Below the pieces are notes generated by a model. It saw nothing but the letters and a program-made list of their open reading frames with translations, did no database searches and had not been told where the DNA came from. A program made the position numbers and the translations under genes. 26,419 nucleotides of DNA from Candidatus Shapirobacteria bacterium (GTDB lineage: Bacteria; Patescibacteriota; Microgenomatia; UBA12405): the NCBI GenBank assembly GCA_003542615.1, contig DPKG01000008.1, positions 71,707 through 98,125 on the forward strand, read 5' to 3'. How positions within the stretch are numbered: the first letter of the stretch is position 1; each line of letters opens with the position of its first letter. Positions 15,968 through 24,045 of this stretch are shown in pieces.

Positions 15968-16842
15968 AGCCAAAAATTTCTGTAATTATTACCAATTGGA
16001 ACGGCTTTAATATCATCAATAAAAGCCTTGAAGTAATTCTTCAAAACAGCCCCGAAGCCGATGAGTTTATTTTCATAGATGACGGATCAACCGACCAAAG
16101 TGTTTTATACGTAAAAAGCCTTCAAAAAACTCACCCAAAATTAAAACTTATTTCTCAAAAGAAAAACCATGGTTTTATACATTCCTCAAACAAAGCAGTA
16201 TCTCAGGCCTCCGGTGATTTAATTGTTTTATTAAATAACGATATTTTCCCCAAAAATAGCTATATAAAAAATTCCTTACCTCACTTTAGAAATCCCCAGG
16301 TTTTTGGTGTTGGTTTTTGTGAAAGTAATAATCCAAATTATCCACGTTTTTTTTGGAAAAGTGGCTATATTCAATACGAACCTGTTCCCAATCCTCCCAA
16401 ATCTCATATTACCGCTTGGCTTTCTGGAGGCAGCTCAATAATTAAAAAAGAATATTTCGACAAGCTTAAAGGTTTTGATCCGGTTTACGCCCCTTTTTAC
16501 TCAGAAGATCTCGATCTTGGTTATCGGGCTTGGAAATCAGGCTACAAACTCATTTGGGAACCAAAATCTATAGTTGAGCACCATCATGGCACTACTATTT
16601 CTAAACTCCCTAAACGATTGGTCAATTATGTTAAAGAAAGAAATCGACTTCTTACTGTTTACCGAAATATAACAGACTCCAAACTTCTCAAAAACAATCG
16701 TTTTCATCTTATTCTACGTGTACTATCCGGTCCTAATTATATAAAAATTATTCGTGCGGCCAAAAAACAAACTAAAAAATTCCCCAAACCGATTGTTTTC
16801 CCCAAACTTACTGATCGTCAGATATTTAACCTATTCCGATAA
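15964..16842 (+). CDS. GT2 glycosyltransferase
   Basis: 292 residues. Motifs: ISVIITNWNG (5-14), an intact IDDGSTDQS (38-46), NHGFIHSSNKAV (68-79), and the metal-site LLNNDIFP (89-96). WLSGGSSIIKKEYFDKLKGF and YSEDLDLGYRAW (about residue 178) match the catalytic and acceptor region of WbbL-type GT2 enzymes, followed by HHHGTT, which aligns with the family histidine segment. It is a cytosolic enzyme adding a sugar to a growing lipid-linked glycan. The last 60 residues are basic (KAAKKQ-type; seen as RAAKKQTKKFPKP), which could bind the membrane surface. ATG overlaps the GT4 stop by 4 bases, and the next gene starts immediately after its TAA with no gap, so these enzymes are made together. Confidence 0.85.
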   Translation: MKPKISVIITNWNGFNIINKSLEVILQNSPEADEFIFIDDGSTDQSVLYVKSLQKTHPKLKLISQKKNHGFIHSSNKAVSQASGDLIVLLNNDIFPKNSYIKNSLPHFRNPQVFGVGFCESNNPNYPRFFWKSGYIQYEPVPNPPKSHITAWLSGGSSIIKKEYFDKLKGFDPVYAPFYSEDLDLGYRAWKSGYKLIWEPKSIVEHHHGTTISKLPKRLVNYVKERNRLLTVYRNITDSKLLKNNRFHLILRVLSGPNYIKIIRAAKKQTKKFPKPIVFPKLTDRQIFNLFR

Positions 16843-17649
16843 ATGAATCTTTCTATCATCATTCCCACCTGGAACACCGCTCTCGTTACCCAAAAGGCCA
16901 TTGATTCAATCAAAAAACATCTCAAAAATATAAAATATGAAATTATTGTTATCGACAACGGCTCTACCGATCAAACCAAGAATTTATTATCAAGCTATAA
17001 AGATGTAATTTATCTCAGAAACAAAACCAATCTTGGTTTTTCCAAAGCCAACAATATCGCCGCCAAAAAAGCCTCGGGTGAATATCTTTTTTTTATGAAT
17101 TCCGATATGGAATTAATTGATAATTCACTTACATCCATGCTGGATTATCTAAAATCTCATCCAAAAATCGGTCTTATTGGTCCTAAATTCTTAAATCCAA
17201 ACAAAACTCCACAAGCCTCTGTTTTTCCTCCTCAAACACCTAAAAACGCCTTTAAGGAATATTTTTTAAGGATTAAAGCCTATTCAAAATATCTTCCTTT
17301 TGATCAAAACCCGGTTTCTGTCTGGGCCTTATCTGGTGGAGCCATTCTAATTTCTCATAAATTCTTTCTCCAAATTGGCGGCTGGGATGAGTCCTATTTC
17401 ATGTACTTTGAAGACCTTGAATTATGCCGTACCATACGTAACTTAAATAAATTAATTTACTATTATCCGGCTTGTCAGATTATTCACCGACATGGCTTTA
17501 GTGGCCGAAAAATTGCCGATTCCGCCAATCAGTGGCGAAGATTAATTCCCGGCAGCACTCTCTTTCATGGACTCTATCAACACCGTCTTATCAGCCTCAT
17601 CATTTGGAGTGGACAAAAACTACATCACTACTGGCCTTTTAGCAAATAG
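16843..17649 (+). CDS. GT2 glycosyltransferase, rhamnosyltransferase-like
   Basis: 268 residues. Motifs: LSIIIPTWN (3-11), IDNGSTDQT (37-45), NLGFSKANNIAAKKASGEYL (63-82), and the metal-site MNSDMEL (85-91). WALSGGAILI and YFEDLELCRTI (about residue 188) plus IIHRHGFSG complete the WbbL/RfbF-like pattern. This is the shortest of the rhamnosyltransferase-like group and lacks the insertion seen at 13082. It begins directly after the previous TAA (zero gap, no SD). Its stop codon lies 22 bases inside the 3' end of the convergent minus-strand gene, so the two operons run into each other without a visible terminator. Confidence 0.85.
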   Translation: MNLSIIIPTWNTALVTQKAIDSIKKHLKNIKYEIIVIDNGSTDQTKNLLSSYKDVIYLRNKTNLGFSKANNIAAKKASGEYLFFMNSDMELIDNSLTSMLDYLKSHPKIGLIGPKFLNPNKTPQASVFPPQTPKNAFKEYFLRIKAYSKYLPFDQNPVSVWALSGGAILISHKFFLQIGGWDESYFMYFEDLELCRTIRNLNKLIYYYPACQIIHRHGFSGRKIADSANQWRRLIPGSTLFHGLYQHRLISLIIWSGQKLHHYWPFSK

Positions 17650-19250
17650 AAAATTGGTTCATTTTTGTAGTTTCTAATTGTTTCCAGCACCTCGATTCCA
17701 GCACTTGGATTTTTTGAAAAATCCCAATCACCTCCAATACTTCTTTCGTGTGACACCAAATACAACACTTCTTTATCCAAAGGTTTGGAAGTTATACCTT
17801 GCTTGAAATCTACAAAACAACTGTTATCACTAAGACAATATCCGTCAAATCCGTCAATGCTTTGATTCATCCGATCATCAACACCCCAAATAGTTCTAGG
17901 GTTAATCTGGTTCCAAAATAAATACCTTACCAAAGCTGGTTCATAGGTATTGTCCATCAGTACTTTTTTGTAATTTTGTTTGTTATCCGCTACATAAGTC
18001 ATGGCCTTTTTATAGCCACTGTGCCACCACCGCCAAGATTCATTTTTATAAAAGTTCCAGTAATAGAGTTGATAGTTGCTAAATTCAAAAATTAATCCCA
18101 AAAGAATTAAATATTTCCACCTCCTCCCAAGACTCACCATCCCCACAGCGCTCATTATTGACAAAGGATACACCATTAAAAATAGACGGGAGGCATGGTT
18201 AAAGCCATCAATGGTCAAACTTGATGGAATGGGAGCAATCAATAAAGACGCCAGTAATAATTTAATTCCATTATCTTTTCTTAATTTCAGTACATATGCC
18301 ACCCCCAATACTAAAAGTGGCAATTGCAACCAATAAAGGTTTCCTACCTTATGCAATGAATGCCTAAAGGTTACATCACCCATACGAAATAAAAAATCAC
18401 CACTATAAGCATTTGTATAGTTAAACAGAATCCTCTTTCCTCCAATTACTGCCTTATTATAAAAAACCTTAGACCAAAGACTGTTACCTGCCGCATTTCG
18501 GTATTCATCAACTTCGGCAGCGACATCTTTATGACTGAATACCGACACTGTTTTAAACCTATCACCTGCATGACCGAATAGAATTTGATAAATCAAAGGC
18601 AAACAGACTATTAATCCTGTTAATCCTAAAACCAAATAACTTTTTAGACTTGCTTTATAAATTATAAGTATTGTCAGACAAATCAAAGGAACAAAAACAT
18701 TTGCCGTATTATAAGTATACAAAGCTGCTCCAAAAGCAAATCCCGCTCCTATCAACCACTTATTACTTTTAATCCCCAAAGTTTTTATTAACAACCATAC
18801 CCCCAAAAGCACCCAGGTCGCCATCACAGTTAATTCAAACCCTGCCCGGCTGTACTGAACATGCCACGGCGATATAGCCAAAAACAGTAAACTATACTTA
18901 CCTATATCTTGTCTAACCTTTAGTTCTTTCAGAATTAACCAAACCAATCCCATACTTATTAATCCAAAAAAGGCAGAGGTCAATCTTACTCCCCACTCAT
19001 TTAAACCAAATATGGAAATAAAGGGTATCGCCACATACATCCAGCCTAAAGCCCGCCATTCCGAAAAGCTCTGTCCATAAAATGGCAAGACATGGCCCTT
19101 ATAATCCGCCTGGGTTTTTAACAAGGAATATGACTGATATCCGGCGTCAATTTCGTCACCAAACAATTCCAAATAATCAAGTCTAACTACCCGTAGCACT
19201 ACAGCCAGACCCAAAATTAAAACTAAAACCCAATCAATTCTTTTGAGCAT
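17628..19250 (-). CDS. GT39/PMT-like membrane glycosyltransferase (DE-DAGY paralogue group)
   Basis: 540 residues with about ten to twelve hydrophobic helices, last gene of the minus-strand operon. The first extracytoplasmic loop has GDEIDAGYQS (31-40), the acidic GT39/ArnT-type motif, then a WGVRLTSAFFGL segment and SPWHVQYSRAGFE (127-139). The central loop has FYNKAVIGGKR then YSGDFLF. The soluble tail contains WRWWHSGYKKAM and TYEPALVRYLFWNQINP. The plus-strand gene at 24046 shares all of these (SDEVDAGYQ, HYSRAGFE, FSTDFLF, YWHTGMKEAV), and the gene at 21011 shares most, so three paralogues flank this region. The expected substrate is a polyprenyl-phosphate sugar; the acceptor is unknown. 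The start ATG overlaps the previous gene by 17 bases. Confidence 0.8.
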   Translation of the reverse strand: MLKRIDWVLVLILGLAVVLRVVRLDYLELFGDEIDAGYQSYSLLKTQADYKGHVLPFYGQSFSEWRALGWMYVAIPFISIFGLNEWGVRLTSAFFGLISMGLVWLILKELKVRQDIGKYSLLFLAISPWHVQYSRAGFELTVMATWVLLGVWLLIKTLGIKSNKWLIGAGFAFGAALYTYNTANVFVPLICLTILIIYKASLKSYLVLGLTGLIVCLPLIYQILFGHAGDRFKTVSVFSHKDVAAEVDEYRNAAGNSLWSKVFYNKAVIGGKRILFNYTNAYSGDFLFRMGDVTFRHSLHKVGNLYWLQLPLLVLGVAYVLKLRKDNGIKLLLASLLIAPIPSSLTIDGFNHASRLFLMVYPLSIMSAVGMVSLGRRWKYLILLGLIFEFSNYQLYYWNFYKNESWRWWHSGYKKAMTYVADNKQNYKKVLMDNTYEPALVRYLFWNQINPRTIWGVDDRMNQSIDGFDGYCLSDNSCFVDFKQGITSKPLDKEVLYLVSHERSIGGDWDFSKNPSAGIEVLETIRNYKNEPIFYLLKGQ

Positions 19251-21009
19251 TCCGGTAGTACCAAATAGACAATATGACTGCTCCCACCCATATCCACCAA
19301 CTAAATACCAATTTATTCATTATGTCTTTTGATGATGTGTAACCTCTGAAATACTGATTAATTGCCCATTTACCATTTTCATCTAAAGATATAGTCAGTA
19401 ATCCATCTTGGCGCTCAAGCTGCTCTACACTTAAAGTGATGACTCTTGAATCACTCATAGAAGCTGGAATATCTACCCTTAACCAACTGTCATCAACGGC
19501 ATTATAACCGCTAAATTCTTTTCTTAATTGCTGACCTTTTTCGTTTTTTATTAACAATACAGCTCTATCTTTTGACAAAGACCCAGGATTATTAAGAGAA
19601 ATTTCAACATACCTCAAACCTCTATTGGCTAAATAGGTCCATTCTTTATCTATTCGTGCCACTTGTAAAACTTCATCCCCTTTCGATATACCAACTTTGC
19701 GGTCAACTTTAATCACCCCTACCATTCCCACCAACAATGCCAGCAATATCCAGGGCAGAAAGACTAGATTTTTTGCCAATAAAACCGGCTTTAATTTAAA
19801 ACCTTTTTTGCTTTTAACAAAAATCAGTGCCAGACCTACACCAGCCAAAGCACTTTGAGCCAGATTTATTACTCCCTTCAAAGAAACATTACGGTTTTTG
19901 GCTAACTGGACTAAAGTTGGGTAATTAATTAAATCTGGATTAATTGGTCCTACCAGTCCCCAGCTTAAAAACTTATCATCAAATCCCAAAATTAAAATTA
20001 TCCAACAACCCAGAACCAATATCGCCGCCATTAACTCACTTCCGGTTATACCATTAACTGCCCATTTAATGGCTACAAAAGGTAATAACCACAGTAACCA
20101 TTGGGGATTAAAATGGCTGAATCCTAAAATCAAAAGTGATCCAATAATTAAAACAAGTGCAATATTTTTAACTTTATTCTTTTTACCAAAAAACTTAACA
20201 GCCAAAATTACCAACAGTAGGGGAATTAGTACCACTTCCTTATCAAATCCAATTGGAATATTGGCTAAAAACATCCGCTGGGATAAACCTGAATTCATTA
20301 CATCAGCCCAAAAGTAAGGTTTAGACAGCCAGGGTAAAAGTATTAAAACATAACCCATCACTATCACTAGTGCTTTTGCAACTAACCTCGGCAATTTTTT
20401 CTCAGCTACCACCAAAAACAACATCGTCCAAATCAGAGGATAACTTTTAACTCCCGCCGCCAATGCCCAAAAAGGTAAAGCCAAATACCATTTTTTCCAG
20501 AAATACCACCCCAACAAAAACAAAAATATAGCAACAATATCATTTTGTCCCATCGCTACCAGAGCATATAAAGTTACCGGGTTAAACAACCAGATCAAGA
20601 CTCCACCCCGTGATTCACTTTCCCCAAACCCACTTTTTTTTATAATTCCATAAATCAGCCAACCACAAGCCAATCCCAGCAGTAACAGTGGCATCTTAAC
20701 CGCCAGGTTATATCTCCATGATTCCAAATAATAACTTGCCTCGACACTACCTGATTCCAACCATTTATCAAATCCTACTCCGCCCAACAATTTGGCTATT
20801 GGATAATGAATTTTTAACCACCAAAAATGGGCAGGCGGATAATGAAAATTAGGAATATTCAAAACATGCTCGTTGGTATATCTATAAATGTCCCAAACCT
20901 GGCCAGATTCCAGTGCCGGATAACGCAAAGTCAGCTTGGTATCAGGATGATAAGTAACAGCTCCTAAAAGTGTATACAAAATTGCCGCCAATATTAATAT
21001 TTTTTTCAT
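19234..21009 (-). CDS. GT87-like (DUF2029-type) GT-C membrane glycosyltransferase with extracytoplasmic C-terminal domain
   Basis: 591 residues. Helix 1 is followed by a loop with SGQVWDIYRYTNEHV (35-49) and HYPPAHFWWLKIHYPIA (56-72). A D-x-x-x-Y ... Y-P-P loop is the pattern of GT-C families such as GT87 and PIG-M-type mannosyltransferases that use polyprenyl-phosphate mannose. LIWLFNPVTLYALVAMGQNDIVAIFLFLLGW and a VKSYPLIW segment are also typical of this group. About ten helices are followed by a roughly 120-residue beta-rich domain (RYVEISLNNPG, RVITLSVEQLERQDG) held between two membrane helices, hence probably outside the cell. That domain could bind the acceptor glycan. It differs from its GT39-like operon partners and adds a distinct transfer step. 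One base separates it from the preceding gene stop. There is no SD. Confidence 0.72.
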   Translation of the reverse strand: MKKILILAAILYTLLGAVTYHPDTKLTLRYPALESGQVWDIYRYTNEHVLNIPNFHYPPAHFWWLKIHYPIAKLLGGVGFDKWLESGSVEASYYLESWRYNLAVKMPLLLLGLACGWLIYGIIKKSGFGESESRGGVLIWLFNPVTLYALVAMGQNDIVAIFLFLLGWYFWKKWYLALPFWALAAGVKSYPLIWTMLFLVVAEKKLPRLVAKALVIVMGYVLILLPWLSKPYFWADVMNSGLSQRMFLANIPIGFDKEVVLIPLLLVILAVKFFGKKNKVKNIALVLIIGSLLILGFSHFNPQWLLWLLPFVAIKWAVNGITGSELMAAILVLGCWIILILGFDDKFLSWGLVGPINPDLINYPTLVQLAKNRNVSLKGVINLAQSALAGVGLALIFVKSKKGFKLKPVLLAKNLVFLPWILLALLVGMVGVIKVDRKVGISKGDEVLQVARIDKEWTYLANRGLRYVEISLNNPGSLSKDRAVLLIKNEKGQQLRKEFSGYNAVDDSWLRVDIPASMSDSRVITLSVEQLERQDGLLTISLDENGKWAINQYFRGYTSSKDIMNKLVFSWWIWVGAVILSIWYYRNAQKN

Positions 21010-21010
21010 T

Positions 21011-22684
21011 CTATTGTTTAATTATCAACGAAGCTCCAATATATTTTACCGCATTCTCAAACTGGATTACATCGGCTCCCGGTGTGTTTTTTATTTCATC
21101 CACTTTTACCTCGGAGGATGTCCAAAACAAAGTTCTTGTTAACTCTTTGTCTTTGGGCCAATCAAACTTTCTAAATTTAAATTTATAAAAGTCAAAGTTT
21201 AAATTGCCCTCTATACCCGGTTTTGGTCTAATACTCGCATACTGCTGAACAATTTCGGGAGGAAATGATTGGTAAAAAAGAAAAAAAATATAACTTTGGG
21301 CATGGGGACTATCGATAATAACCTGGTCATAATCCTCCTGCAGATTCTTTAACACTCCTGCTCCCTGCTTAAACCCACCCGGCTGATACTCACCATGATT
21401 CTCCCATACCGCATAGCGGTACTCATTATTAATCACAAAAATTAAAGACAATATAGTCACTACTACCCAAATAAACCTCACCCCCCCAGCCAACCATTTG
21501 CTCTTCCATTTACTAATCCAAATTAATAATCCGGCCATACCTATTCCCACTACAACCTCCAGCGCTGGAAATATATTTAGTGACCTCAACGGGTGAAACC
21601 AATTCCAAGTAACTGCCGCCGGCGCAATTCCCGCCACCAACCAGTAAACTAAAAATCTATTCTTCTCCTTTTTAATATTTTTAATCAACACCACTAATCC
21701 GGCCACCAATATCATTGATTCCAACCATCCCAGCATACTAAAACTGGGAATTGACTGAGGCGACCCTTTGACAAAGTGAAACACTCTCGATCCTAAATTT
21801 ATAGGTGACACGTAAGCCATAATATGCCCGGCTACTAAAGCCGCAAAATAATAAACTGGATTATTCTTCCAGTTTAACCATGGATTTCCCTCTGTTACCA
21901 ACTCTCTTGGAGTATAAGGATAATAACGGTTGAAAATATTTTCCTGCTTAAACCTGGTCAACACCAAATTACTATTGGCCAAAAAAATCGGTACGCTTAA
22001 AATAATAAACATAATCAAAGCTACCAATATCTTTGACTTAACCCTTATTTTTTGATATAGGGCCCTTATTGGATCAATTGAGACTAAACCCAAAATTAAA
22101 GGTGCTGCTAATCTAGCCGAATGATAAGAGTAAGCCGCCGATACAAAAAACATTACCGACCAAATCATTTTCTTATAGTCCTTGATCTTAAGATAACTGT
22201 ATAAAAACCAAGCCCCTCCGCTAAATAAGAACATCGATAAATTAGACTCAAAAGCTGTCCGAGAAAAATGCAGTCTCCATGGCTGCAACGACATTGTCAA
22301 AAATATAAATAAAAGATATTTTTTACGAGTTACAAATTCCTTCAAAAATAGAAATAAAAATATTAAAGACGCCGTCCCGGCCAAAGCTGACACCATACGA
22401 GTTGATATTTCGTTTAAACCCAAAAGATAGACAAATGGAATCGACAAATAAGAGTAAAGGGCAGGTTTATAATCGTTAAACGATCTTAAAGATAGAGGCA
22501 AGTAATTACCATATTCATCTCTGCCGGTTTTCATTATTGAATAAGCGTTGTAGCCCAGGGCGGCTTCATCAAAATTTACCGAAGGAGGCGACTTATCCAA
22601 CCCATAAATCCTTACTCCCAAATTAAAAATTAAAATTAGACAAAAACTCATCCAAAACCAATTCTTTTTTAGTATCTTTATCAT
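21011..22684 (-). CDS. GT39/PMT-like membrane glycosyltransferase
   Basis: 557 residues, about eleven hydrophobic helices. The first loop has PPSVNFDEAALGYNAYS (33-49) with the acidic pair at 39-40, then a GRDEYGNYLPLSLRSFNDY stretch that parallels the GHxLP ... QSYSDW region of the paralogues at 17628 and 24046. PWRLHFSRTAFESNLSMFLF matches their SPW-HYSRAGFE segment, and ISTRMVSALAG matches the VRL-A-FGL segment. The central loop NPVYYFAALVAG and MAYVSPINLG is the diverged counterpart of NK...YSxDFLF. The soluble C-terminal tail starts near residue 440. It is likely an ArnT/PMT-type transferase using a polyprenyl-phosphate sugar. It overlaps the upstream gene by 4 bases (ATGA), consistent with a single minus-strand operon. 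Confidence 0.78.
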   Translation of the reverse strand: MIKILKKNWFWMSFCLILIFNLGVRIYGLDKSPPSVNFDEAALGYNAYSIMKTGRDEYGNYLPLSLRSFNDYKPALYSYLSIPFVYLLGLNEISTRMVSALAGTASLIFLFLFLKEFVTRKKYLLFIFLTMSLQPWRLHFSRTAFESNLSMFLFSGGAWFLYSYLKIKDYKKMIWSVMFFVSAAYSYHSARLAAPLILGLVSIDPIRALYQKIRVKSKILVALIMFIILSVPIFLANSNLVLTRFKQENIFNRYYPYTPRELVTEGNPWLNWKNNPVYYFAALVAGHIMAYVSPINLGSRVFHFVKGSPQSIPSFSMLGWLESMILVAGLVVLIKNIKKEKNRFLVYWLVAGIAPAAVTWNWFHPLRSLNIFPALEVVVGIGMAGLLIWISKWKSKWLAGGVRFIWVVVTILSLIFVINNEYRYAVWENHGEYQPGGFKQGAGVLKNLQEDYDQVIIDSPHAQSYIFFLFYQSFPPEIVQQYASIRPKPGIEGNLNFDFYKFKFRKFDWPKDKELTRTLFWTSSEVKVDEIKNTPGADVIQFENAVKYIGASLIIKQ

Positions 22685-24015
22685 TTTGACACTGCAATAA
22701 TTATCTTATTTCCATATCGGTAAGCCACCGAATCTCTAATATTTAGACTTTCAATTAGCACCAACCCCATTCTCGACAACTGATCTTGCCAATCAGGAGG
22801 TACTTCATTATTTACCTTAGCTCCAAAAAACTCGCCGGCAAACCCAGCATAAATCGTTTTTGACTCCACCCTCTCTTTGGTCAGATCAAAACCATTCATT
22901 TTCAATAAACTAGATGAACACCCATGCAGGTAATATTGACAATAACCAGTCGAATTACCCACCAAAGAAGTTACTTTAATATGATAGCCCATATATTCCT
23001 CCATTTGACTTATGTTTTTATACACAAAATCATATACCTGTGGTCGATTATCTAGCCAATAACTAGGCCTTAGTGCCAAATCAAAGTAGTTAGTTATAAC
23101 TCCATATCCAATAAAAACTATCATCATCCCCAAAAACATCCCCGCCGCCCAATATTGCTTTTTCAACTCAATTAATCTAGTCAACCCCAAACCCATGATT
23201 AAACTAATGGGAATTAGAGTCAGTTCCAGTTTTAAATATATTGGTTTGGCCAGAAGTAAATAGTTAATAAATGCCAACAACATTAAAAACAGCACTAGTC
23301 GCTGCTTTTGCCATTTTTCTTTAGTTAAAACATAAATTCCAAATCCAAATAAAAATACTTCTACCCAATAGAAAATCACTATCGATTTTTGTTCAGTTGG
23401 GGTCACTTCTTGAAAAAACAAAGTTTCTAAATCAAAAAAAGGAATGATCTCCCCCACAATTTCTTTGTACCACACATAAACTTTGTTGTTACTTAACCGC
23501 CTTACCATCAGCGGCATATACACACCATCATTCAATTTATCCTCTCTGTCAAACCTAATATTGGCTTCTTTTTTGGCATCAGCAAAAGAAAGCTTATGAA
23601 AAATTGACGACCTTTCTTCAGTTGACACCAAACTTAATCCAGCCACCAATACAATTAGTACAATCGCTTTCAGTTTGAAACTGTAGGCCATAAACTTCCA
23701 TCCCACAAATAGCAAACATACCTTAATTGCTTCTACTGGATACAAATACCACCACCCAAAAAACAGGGGACTGACTACCAATAGAATTCCGCTCAACCAA
23801 CCAATATTTTTCCCCCATATCTTATTTGTTTTTGTCACCCACCATCTCAATCCAACTAGTAACGTTACCAACGTCAGTATTCTGGTACCCCACACTGGTA
23901 TTAAACTGGCACTTAGGGTTAGCTGCTCCGGGGTTGGTGGATAATTAATTATTATTCCCACATAGATTTGGACAGCCAAAATTAGCACTAGCAACCCCAA
24001 TAACCATTTATTCAT
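22681..24015 (-). CDS. Diverged GT-C-like membrane protein lacking the N-terminal catalytic loop
   Basis: 444 residues, first gene of the minus-strand operon, with about nine hydrophobic helices. No acidic Asp-Glu motif follows helix 1; the early loop reads NYPPTPEQLTLS instead. The segment SPLFFGWWYLYPVEAIKVC (82-100) aligns by eye with SPWHVQYSRAGFELTVM of the 17628 protein. The central stretch NNKVYVWYKEIVGEIIPFFD aligns with its FYNKAVIGGKRILFNYTNAYSGD. In this protein these landmarks lie about 45 and 87 residues nearer the N-terminus. It therefore looks like a relative of the adjacent GT39-like enzymes that has lost or replaced the N-terminal catalytic part, perhaps a non-catalytic partner or acceptor-binding subunit. 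The C-terminal soluble part (about 325-444) has a Cys-bearing stretch, GYCQYYLHGCSSS. The alternative is a distinct, unrecognised membrane family. Confidence 0.55.
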   Translation of the reverse strand: MNKWLLGLLVLILAVQIYVGIIINYPPTPEQLTLSASLIPVWGTRILTLVTLLVGLRWWVTKTNKIWGKNIGWLSGILLVVSPLFFGWWYLYPVEAIKVCLLFVGWKFMAYSFKLKAIVLIVLVAGLSLVSTEERSSIFHKLSFADAKKEANIRFDREDKLNDGVYMPLMVRRLSNNKVYVWYKEIVGEIIPFFDLETLFFQEVTPTEQKSIVIFYWVEVFLFGFGIYVLTKEKWQKQRLVLFLMLLAFINYLLLAKPIYLKLELTLIPISLIMGLGLTRLIELKKQYWAAGMFLGMMIVFIGYGVITNYFDLALRPSYWLDNRPQVYDFVYKNISQMEEYMGYHIKVTSLVGNSTGYCQYYLHGCSSSLLKMNGFDLTKERVESKTIYAGFAGEFFGAKVNNEVPPDWQDQLSRMGLVLIESLNIRDSVAYRYGNKIIIAVSK

Positions 24016-24021
24016 TGACTT

Positions 24022-24027
24022 AGTATA
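24022..24027 (-). promoter_or_regulatory. -10 box (TATACT on the minus strand) of the minus-strand operon, leaderless arrangement
   Basis: Read on the minus strand, TATACT is followed by six bases (aagtca) and ATG at 24015. This matches the TATACT-N7-ATG layout at 2685-2700. The whole divergent gap to the plus-strand gene at 24046 is only 30 bases, so promoters for both directions must overlap. For the plus direction, TAGAAT (24026-24031) or TACATT (24031-24036) are weak candidates. No firm -35 box was seen on either side. Confidence 0.45.
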
Positions 24028-24045
24028 GAATACATTTAAGTAAAA

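Noticed and set aside
15685..16044. 119-codon minus-strand open frame across the GT4/GT2 junction
   Set aside because: It covers the donor-binding motif of the GT4 gene in antisense and has no promoter or motif; considered a shadow.
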